The translations under genes and the position numbers were made by a program. Shown here piece by piece: positions 6,005-10,453 of a stretch of 10,453 bases of DNA; the stretch's first letter is position 1, and each line of letters starts with the position of its first letter. The DNA lies in the NCBI GenBank assembly GCA_964502705.1, contig CAZCXZ010000118.1, positions 1 to 10,453 on the forward strand, read 5' to 3'. This DNA comes from Berkiella sp964502705 (GTDB lineage Bacteria; Pseudomonadota; Gammaproteobacteria; Berkiellales; Berkiellaceae). The notes beneath the pieces are model-generated. The model was given only the letters and a program-made list of their open reading frames with translations. It did not search any database and was not told the DNA's origin.

Positions 6005-7762
6005 GTGTATCAGACGCAAGATTTCATCAGAGGACTACGGCTAGCCGTAAAAAATGCGGAACTTCCAGAATTTCGGGAAGAATATCCTAATGGTGGTCAA
6101 TACACTTTTGAAGAGACCTTAAAACAATACAAACAATACTACGATAGCTTAGAGACGAAAGAAAAACAGACATTACTGCAAAACCTATTTTGGAATGAAG
6201 TTAAAGCCGTTGGTACACCAATAATTGAGGATGTTCCTGATGGCAACAGTAAGGTTTACTTTCTATTTCAGAGAAGCAAGCTAAAAGACAGCACAGAAAA
6301 TGTTGGCGAAAAAAGAGAGCTCTATTTACAGGGTGATTATCACGGCTATGGATCGACTTTTAAAGATGCTCAATCTCTAGAACAATTACCAGGTACAGAT
6401 ATCATGTTTCGTAGTGATACTATGCCTAAGGGTGCGTTAGTGACTTATTACTATGTACAACTTGAGCCTAGTTACGGTGATAAGTCAGCAATACACTTTT
6501 ATGGTGATCTTGCTTTTCAACCGCCATCTTTTTTTCCTGCAACGCCAGAAGTGCCACCTGAAAATATGCCAGGCAGTAAAACAAAAGAAGAAATTGCTAT
6601 GGTTAGTAACCTTTTTTGGGGTGAAGATAACGTGCTTTCGGACGAGAATTGCAAGTTTCATAAATCTTATGATCAAAATTCAGGATTTTTCTGCGCAGAT
6701 TCTAAACAATCCGTGGCTGACTTAGCTTTCCCTGTTAGGATGAAAGGGGACAATGAATTCTTCGATAATTTTTTTGCAAGTAAAGTAAAGAGTGCCAGCC
6801 TTGTATTGGCTAGCAGAAACGACAAAATAATTGATTATCCTGAAAATAAAGCCGATCTCGATAAATGCTCACGAAGTATTCTCGTATTCGCGCCAGAGGA
6901 TAAGAATGCAATAGAGAATGTTGTTATTATGTATGATGGTAGATTTTATCAGCTTGGCAATACTCAAGAACGTCTTGAAAGATTATTTGATCAAAATACG
7001 GTAGTAATTTATATAAACCCAGAAAAAGGTATTGAAGAGGAGGCGTTAAAAAGCGGAATTCAATTTGATGCTGCTGACTCTTTACCTGGGATGAAAGAAA
7101 GAACGGTAGATTTAAAGCATCGAGTAGATGAATATGCAAAGTTTATCCATGAGGAGCTTTTACCTGCATTAGTTATCCGTGGGTTTAAAATTCCGGACGA
7201 TCCTAATAAGAGGGTTTTAGTTGGAGCTAGCCTAGCGGGAACAGCCAGTATTTATATGGGAATGAAGTATCCTCAGTGGTTTGGGAAAGTTATTGCGCAG
7301 TCTCCATCCATAACAAATCGGGAAAAATTAGAAGATTTTGTTAAACAAGGCCGACAACCCCCACCACCAGAAATATATTTAAGTTGTGGGCAATTTGAAT
7401 GCCCAGAACACGCAAGAAATTTAGGACTGCCTTTTGCTAAAGAATTAGAAGAAAAACTTAACATTAAATTACACATCAAACCGTATGGACATCAAATGGA
7501 AGGATGGAGTCAGGATTTAGAAATATCATTGTCAGCTTTAGGTCTTAAAGCTACACAGCAAACAACTTTTGGAGCTGCATCATCAAGCCAATCTGATATT
7601 GCTGATNNNNNNNNNNAGGATCCGATACAGAGAACCTTTGTCGCCCAGTATCATAGTCATAAAGATAGAATCGTAAATGAAGAACATAGACAAAAGACAC
7701 ATGATGTTAATGATGATATTCAAGATGAAACGAGCGAAAGAACCAAAAAATTTGATCAATAG
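6005..7762 (+). CDS. Fes-like (enterochelin esterase-like) alpha/beta hydrolase with long C-terminal tail, interrupted by an assembly gap
   Basis: The hydrolase domain carries the nucleophile elbow GASLAG (Ser409) in RVLVGASLAGTASIYMG, and a C-terminal YGHQMEGWSQDL segment that supplies the likely catalytic His496. A GQFE segment (462-465) may give the acid. This order matches the Fes/IroE esterase family. The N-terminal half also resembles the Fes N-terminal domain: LYLQGDYHGYG (106-116) and QLPGTDIMFRSDTMPKG (127-143). Fes enzymes open ferric-enterobactin in the cytoplasm; the substrate here is unknown. No signal peptide is visible. GTG start with AAGG 7 nt upstream. Ten Ns fall at codons 535-538. 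The frame stays open after them, adding a charged tail (about 47 residues, ending TKKFDQ), but the true join is uncertain. Length well exceeds Fes (about 400). Divergent from the Fic gene. Confidence 0.8.
   Translation: MYQTQDFIRGLRLAVKNAELPEFREEYPNGGQYTFEETLKQYKQYYDSLETKEKQTLLQNLFWNEVKAVGTPIIEDVPDGNSKVYFLFQRSKLKDSTENVGEKRELYLQGDYHGYGSTFKDAQSLEQLPGTDIMFRSDTMPKGALVTYYYVQLEPSYGDKSAIHFYGDLAFQPPSFFPATPEVPPENMPGSKTKEEIAMVSNLFWGEDNVLSDENCKFHKSYDQNSGFFCADSKQSVADLAFPVRMKGDNEFFDNFFASKVKSASLVLASRNDKIIDYPENKADLDKCSRSILVFAPEDKNAIENVVIMYDGRFYQLGNTQERLERLFDQNTVVIYINPEKGIEEEALKSGIQFDAADSLPGMKERTVDLKHRVDEYAKFIHEELLPALVIRGFKIPDDPNKRVLVGASLAGTASIYMGMKYPQWFGKVIAQSPSITNREKLEDFVKQGRQPPPPEIYLSCGQFECPEHARNLGLPFAKELEEKLNIKLHIKPYGHQMEGWSQDLEISLSALGLKATQQTTFGAASSSQSDIADXXXXDPIQRTFVAQYHSHKDRIVNEEHRQKTHDVNDDIQDETSERTKKFDQ
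7607..7616. other. Assembly gap (10 Ns)
   Basis: Ten consecutive unknown bases lie inside the esterase-like gene and are followed immediately by AGGATCC. A round number of Ns normally marks a scaffold join of unknown true length, so the reading-frame continuity across it is not assured. The frame after the gap is the only forward frame open to 7762, which makes the join plausible. Confidence 0.95.
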
Positions 7763-7773
7763 AAGTGAGGCAT

Positions 7774-7837
7774 TTACTTGCAAAGCAAGTAGTTTGTCAC
7801 CGCACCTTAGCTTATAAAGCTAAGGCGGGTTACTCAA
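7774..7837. repeat. Tandem hairpins, resembling an IS200/IS605-type right end
   Basis: Hairpin 1: 7-bp perfect stem TACTTGC/GCAAGTA (7775-7781, 7785-7791) with an AAA loop. Hairpin 2: 9-bp perfect stem CCTTAGCTT/AAGCTAAGG (7805-7813, 7817-7825) with an ATA loop. TTAC occurs at 7774-7777 and 7830-7833, and TCAA at 7834-7837, 8 nt after hairpin 2. Subterminal hairpins plus TTAC and TCAA are the recognition features of IS608-like single-strand transposons. No tnpA or tnpB sequence is present, so at most this is a solo end or small derivative. Neither strand has a U-tract, which argues against an ordinary terminator. Confidence 0.4.
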
Positions 7838-7863
7838 AGTAGGGGATTAATTCTAGCCGCTCA

Positions 7864-8727
7864 TCACGCAGAATGCGCAAAATATTCATTCAACAATGTC
7901 ATGGTAATCGGCTTTAACACCTGGCTACCATAAGGCTCTAAGCTGCCTTTGGGGGTTGGCGTTTGATCAACCTTATCGGTTAAATTACTGACGAAGATAT
8001 ATTGGTTATTATCTTTTTCAACAAAACCCACAAACCAACCATCGCGCTTCAGGCTAGGATTTTCTAAACGCTCGTTACGACCGTGACGCCCTGAACCCGT
8101 TTTGCCATAGAGTTCTGCGCCGTTTTCCAGCTTACCAAGATGCATATTGCGTTTGGTGTCGTTAATGGCTTCTTGCTTAATGCCTAATTGGTTATTGAGC
8201 ATCGCATTTAAGAAATCAAGTTGTTCTTGACCTGAGATTTTCAAACTGCTGCCTAACCAGGAATGGGTTAAGCCATTGTTTTTACCTGGGTCGCCGGACA
8301 TATCTTGATTACCGTAATGAAATGCCGCGAGATAATGTTTCATTTTCTCTGCGCCTAATTGTGGAGTTAGTTCTTGCGATACCCAAACAACGGAATGTTG
8401 CATCCAAGTAGCAGGCGTTTGATCACTTTCATGCGTTGCCAGAAACTGCTTTTCGCCATTCCATTTAAAGTTTGTGTCTTGTTTAATTAACGCTGCATCA
8501 AAAGCCATTAATGACAGAGGTACTTTAAAAGTGGAATTGGCAGCGATACGTTCGCCACAACGATTATTCGGATTATATTCACTCACCACTTTTTTAGCTT
8601 TCACATCATAGATCATAAAGCAGGCATCATAGTCTTTAAACTGTTTAGCAAATTCTTGTTTGGTAATGGCTTGGGCAGAGGTACTGAGTATTGTCGTAGT
8701 TAATATCAGCGAGGCGAGTTTATGCAT
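7864..8727 (-). CDS. Class D (OXA-type) beta-lactamase
   Basis: Serine beta-lactamase that hydrolyses beta-lactams in the periplasm. Numbered from the ATG at 8727 (287 aa), all class D motifs are present: STFK (Ser65-Lys68; Lys68 is normally carboxylated), SVV (112-114), YGN (138-140), Trp157 in HSWLG, and KTGSG (209-213). A signal peptide is clear (MHKLASLILTTTILSTSAQA, then ITKQEF). Cys36 and Cys57 are conserved-looking positions near the N-terminus. I prefer the ATG at 8727 over a TTG 12 bp upstream, because GAGAG lies 5 nt before the ATG and the signal peptide begins properly there. It has its own promoter. No LysR-type or BlaR-type regulator is adjacent. The nearest OXA subfamily and its spectrum cannot be judged from the sequence alone. 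Confidence 0.95.
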   Translation of the reverse strand: MHKLASLILTTTILSTSAQAITKQEFAKQFKDYDACFMIYDVKAKKVVSEYNPNNRCGERIAANSTFKVPLSLMAFDAALIKQDTNFKWNGEKQFLATHESDQTPATWMQHSVVWVSQELTPQLGAEKMKHYLAAFHYGNQDMSGDPGKNNGLTHSWLGSSLKISGQEQLDFLNAMLNNQLGIKQEAINDTKRNMHLGKLENGAELYGKTGSGRHGRNERLENPSLKRDGWFVGFVEKDNNQYIFVSNLTDKVDQTPTPKGSLEPYGSQVLKPITMTLLNEYFAHSA

Positions 8728-8764
8728 GATAGCTCTCAATTAAATTTGTGACAAAATCGCGAAC

Positions 8765-8793
8765 ATTATGCCAGATGTGAGAAATTGTATCGA
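8765..8793 (-). promoter_or_regulatory. Candidate promoter of the beta-lactamase gene
   Basis: On the minus strand TCGATA (8793-8788; four of six matches to TTGACA), a 17-bp spacer and CATAAT (8770-8765; five of six matches to TATAAT). The predicted start is near 8757, giving a leader of about 30 nt before the ATG at 8727, with GAGAG as ribosome site. The region also lies directly upstream of the divergent gene at 8807. Confidence 0.55.
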
Positions 8794-8806
8794 GTAGATG
8801 CTATAA

Positions 8807-9565
8807 ATGAATAAAGTATCTTTGAGTTTTGTCATGAAAATAGAAAAAATACGCTATCAATTGAATACGCAGGTGTTCAATATTCCGCAATATGATCAAG
8901 ATAATGAAAATTTATCATCAAGTTTTACGCAATTCACTTTAATATTGGCTATTACGCTAACTATATTGATTTCTCTATTTGCACTTTATCCGAAAAATCC
9001 TTTTACCGATCCTTACTGGCTGTTAATTTTTGGACTGACTATCGCAACTTGGATTTACTATTATCTTTGTGCGACAGCACCAAAAATATTCTTCACTTTT
9101 AACAATGCTAAGATACATTCTGGCGATGAGGTACGTTGTCAGATAGAGGTCATTGGCAATCCTTCAGCTTTTAAAAGTATTACGCTAACCTTAATGCAAA
9201 GAGTCAGTATACGCGCAGCAACATATAACGGGTACATTTCTAGAGGCACCGGTTATATTACAAAATATCCCTATTCAGAAAAAATAGTTGAAACAAAGAA
9301 TGCGCATGAAATCATTGGCACTGATATCACTTTCAATATTCCAAAGCAATTACACCCCACTTTTAAATCAAATGTCCACACGCCTACTCTTGGTAAAGGC
9401 AATTTAGATTTAAGCAAGGCAGGTGATTTTTATATAGAATGGATATTGACCGCTTGCTGTAAATTAAAGAATCGACCCACATTATATCTTAATGAATTTA
9501 TTACCGTTCACACATTAAATGATGAACATGAAAATGAAAACCATAATCAAATTGAATGTTTTTAA
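8807..9565 (+). CDS. Membrane-anchored protein with arrestin-like beta domain
   Basis: This is a 252-aa protein with two transmembrane segments (about 43-60 and 69-88) separated by a short loop, then an extended beta-rich domain (about 92-236). Features of the beta domain resemble arrestin-like folds: HSGDEVRCQIEVIGN (104-118), SITLTLMQRV (124-133), ITFNIPKQLHPTFKS (174-188) and DFYIEWILTACCKL (207-220). I do not know a named family member. The last 15 residues are polar and less fold-like. ATG at 8807 has only a weak ribosome site; a second Met at 8834 is possible. It overlaps the next gene by 47 bp. Its ending reads TGT TTT TAA A, where slipping one base forward would enter the next frame, so the two may form one product. 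Confidence 0.65.
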   Translation: MNKVSLSFVMKIEKIRYQLNTQVFNIPQYDQDNENLSSSFTQFTLILAITLTILISLFALYPKNPFTDPYWLLIFGLTIATWIYYYLCATAPKIFFTFNNAKIHSGDEVRCQIEVIGNPSAFKSITLTLMQRVSIRAATYNGYISRGTGYITKYPYSEKIVETKNAHEIIGTDITFNIPKQLHPTFKSNVHTPTLGKGNLDLSKAGDFYIEWILTACCKLKNRPTLYLNEFITVHTLNDEHENENHNQIECF

Positions 9566-9878
9566 AGAAAATCTGCATCCTTTTGAGCATGTTCAAGGTG
9601 AATGCACATGGGATTTAGGGGATGAACTACCTAAAGAAATTTCAGTTTGCTTATTGTGGTATACGCAGCAAAGTCACTATACAACGTATCATACAACCAA
9701 CATTGTAGAAAAATGGACAGCTAAAAATCCTAGCAAGGTTGATAAGCTTGAATTTGATTTCAAAATGCCTGGATTTCCTTATTCATTTGAAAGCGAATTA
9801 TTTCGCATTGGTTATGCGATTGAAGTGAGTATGAATATTGGGGAGCCAACTATAAAAATCATACAGTGCACTCCATAG
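9519..9878 (+). CDS. Second arrestin-like beta-domain protein, overlapping the preceding gene
   Basis: This is a 119-aa soluble protein. Residues 9-34 (IIKLNVFKENLHPFEHVQGECTWDLG in three segments: IIKLNVFKE, NLHPFEHVQG, ECTWDLG) look like the opening strands of an arrestin-type lobe. A LLWYTQ strand (45-50), FDFKMPGFPYSFES (79-92) and a final strand RIGYAIEVSM follow. The pattern parallels the beta domain of the previous gene. An in-frame TAA sits directly before the first ATG, and Met codons at 9519, 9522, 9528 and 9534 are all possible starts; no clear ribosome site is visible. Either it is translated by coupling with the upstream gene, or it is the C-terminal lobe of one protein separated by a frameshift. 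Its stop is 17 bp from the convergent yaiI-family gene. Confidence 0.6.
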   Translation: MMNMKMKTIIKLNVFKENLHPFEHVQGECTWDLGDELPKEISVCLLWYTQQSHYTTYHTTNIVEKWTAKNPSKVDKLEFDFKMPGFPYSFESELFRIGYAIEVSMNIGEPTIKIIQCTP

Positions 9879-9895
9879 CACATATTTGTAGCTAT

Positions 9896-10357
9896 TTAAC
9901 TTTTCGTAATTTTTTGTGCTTTACTCACAAAGCGATCTAACGCATTTGCAAACACCTGGTTATCTTGATTATTCAAGGGTGGTGGTCCGCCCGTTATTTG
10001 CCCTGCATCGCGCATGGTGGCCATAAAGTTACGCATGGTGAGCGTTTGCTGTATGTTTTCAGTGGTATAAAATTCGCCCCTGGGGTTTAACGCAAAACCG
10101 GCTTTCGCAATCACATCACTCGCCAAAGGAATGTCCGCCGTGATCACTAGATCGCCAGCTTCGGTTTGTTCCACAATCACTTTGTCTGCCACATCAAAAC
10201 CGCCACCCACCAATACAAATTTAATGTAAGGGGAGGGGGGAATATAAAGGGGCTTGTTGGCAAACAAGATCACAGGAATCGAAGTGCGTTTGGCTACGCG
10301 GTAAAGAATTTCTTTAATCGTTTTGGGGCAAGCATCTGCATCAACAAGTATCTTCAT
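9896..10357 (-). CDS. YaiI/YqxD family protein (DUF188)
   Basis: This is a 153-aa protein, the usual length for the family. Characteristic segments are MKILVDADACP (1-11, with Asp6 and Asp8), a GGGFDVADKVI stretch (51-61), AGDLVITADIPLA (67-79), LNPRGEFYT (90-98) and GGPPPLNNQDNQVFANALDR (123-142). The Asp pattern resembles PIN/NYN-type nucleases, but the function of the family has not been established experimentally as far as I know. The start codon overlaps the end of an upstream gene by ATGA, so the two are probably cotranslated. Confidence 0.93.
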   Translation of the reverse strand: MKILVDADACPKTIKEILYRVAKRTSIPVILFANKPLYIPPSPYIKFVLVGGGFDVADKVIVEQTEAGDLVITADIPLASDVIAKAGFALNPRGEFYTTENIQQTLTMRNFMATMRDAGQITGGPPPLNNQDNQVFANALDRFVSKAQKITKS

Positions 10358-10453
10358 AAGCTGGCTAGTGCCTCTTTTTGCTTCTTAGTTAATTGCTTGA
10401 TTTCGTATTCGCGTTTTAGAGCATCGGATTTTGATTTTAAGCGTTGCTGATAA
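10354..10453 (-). CDS. C-terminal end of an unidentified gene running off the right edge
   Basis: One minus-strand frame is open from the window edge to a TGA at 10356-10354, giving 32 residues that end KKQKEALASL. The piece is very rich in Lys, Glu, Gln and Leu, and looks helical or coiled-coil. Its stop overlaps the ATG of the yaiI-family gene in the arrangement ATGA, a standard sign of translational coupling, which is the main reason to accept it. The product cannot be named from this fragment. Confidence 0.6.
   Translation of the reverse strand, partial: YQQRLKSKSDALKREYEIKQLTKKQKEALASL

Noticed and set aside
7805..7825. Hairpin read as a rho-independent terminator for the esterase-like or beta-lactamase gene
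   Set aside because: The stem is perfect, but neither strand has a run of Ts after it; the following bases are CGGGTTACTC on the plus strand and TGCGGTGACA on the minus strand.
1160..8727. PBP2 and beta-lactamase in the same window read as a joint resistance locus
   Set aside because: They are about 5 kb apart with unrelated genes and a terminator between, have separate promoters, and mrdA lies in its ordinary elongation operon; co-location is probably chance.
8728..8739. TTG start 12 bp upstream of the beta-lactamase ATG
   Set aside because: The ATG at 8727 has GAGAG at proper spacing and begins a normal signal peptide; the TTG overlaps that ribosome site.
9879..9895. Terminator between the converging arrestin-like and yaiI-family genes
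   Set aside because: Only a 4-bp TAGC/GCTA pairing is possible in the 17-bp gap, too weak to call.

Overview
The window looks like chromosomal DNA from a fairly AT-rich gammaproteobacterium. The mrdA-mrdB (PBP2-RodA) pair, the DUF2059 exported protein, the class D beta-lactamase and the YaiI/YqxD gene all fit that group. A host-associated member of the Legionellales is a reasonable guess from the overall flavour, but nothing here proves it. I could not run searches, so family names rest on motifs and characteristic residues that can be read directly. A run of ten Ns at 7607-7616 shows that this is a scaffolded draft assembly.

Left block (1-3496, minus strand): a cell-elongation operon reads right to left from a good promoter (perfect -35 TTGACA, 17-bp spacer, TAATAT). 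It starts with a small unrecognised membrane protein (3048-3434), followed by mrdA (PBP2 transpeptidase) and mrdB/rodA (SEDS glycosyltransferase), which overlap by 38 bp. PBP2 and RodA form the peptidoglycan synthase core of the elongasome. Divergent to this operon is an exported DUF2059 protein (3617-4210), closed by a textbook rho-independent terminator.

Middle block (4271-7762): two divergent accessory-looking genes. On the minus strand is a 496-aa protein with an N-terminal AbiEi-antitoxin-like winged-helix region and a C-terminal Fic AMP-transferase domain that carries its own inhibitory motif. On the plus strand is a long Fes-like (enterochelin-esterase-like) alpha/beta hydrolase with a polar C-terminal tail, interrupted by the N gap. 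The 243-bp region between them holds four copies of a 19-bp repeat spaced about three helical turns apart. One copy fills the spacer of a candidate fic promoter and another lies just before the fic ribosome binding site. This is the most interesting structure in the window: a probable operator array for the Fic fusion protein. Just after the hydrolase, two adjacent hairpins followed by TTAC/TCAA resemble the right end of an IS200/IS605-type element.

Right block (7864-10453): a class D (OXA-type) beta-lactamase on the minus strand with its own promoter. Next come two overlapping plus-strand genes, apparently a membrane-anchored arrestin-like protein and a second, soluble arrestin-like domain, possibly one split or frameshifted gene. 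Finally there is a minus-strand yaiI/yqxD-family gene, whose start overlaps by ATGA the end of a gene that runs off the right edge. No tRNA, rRNA, CRISPR array or complete insertion sequence was seen.
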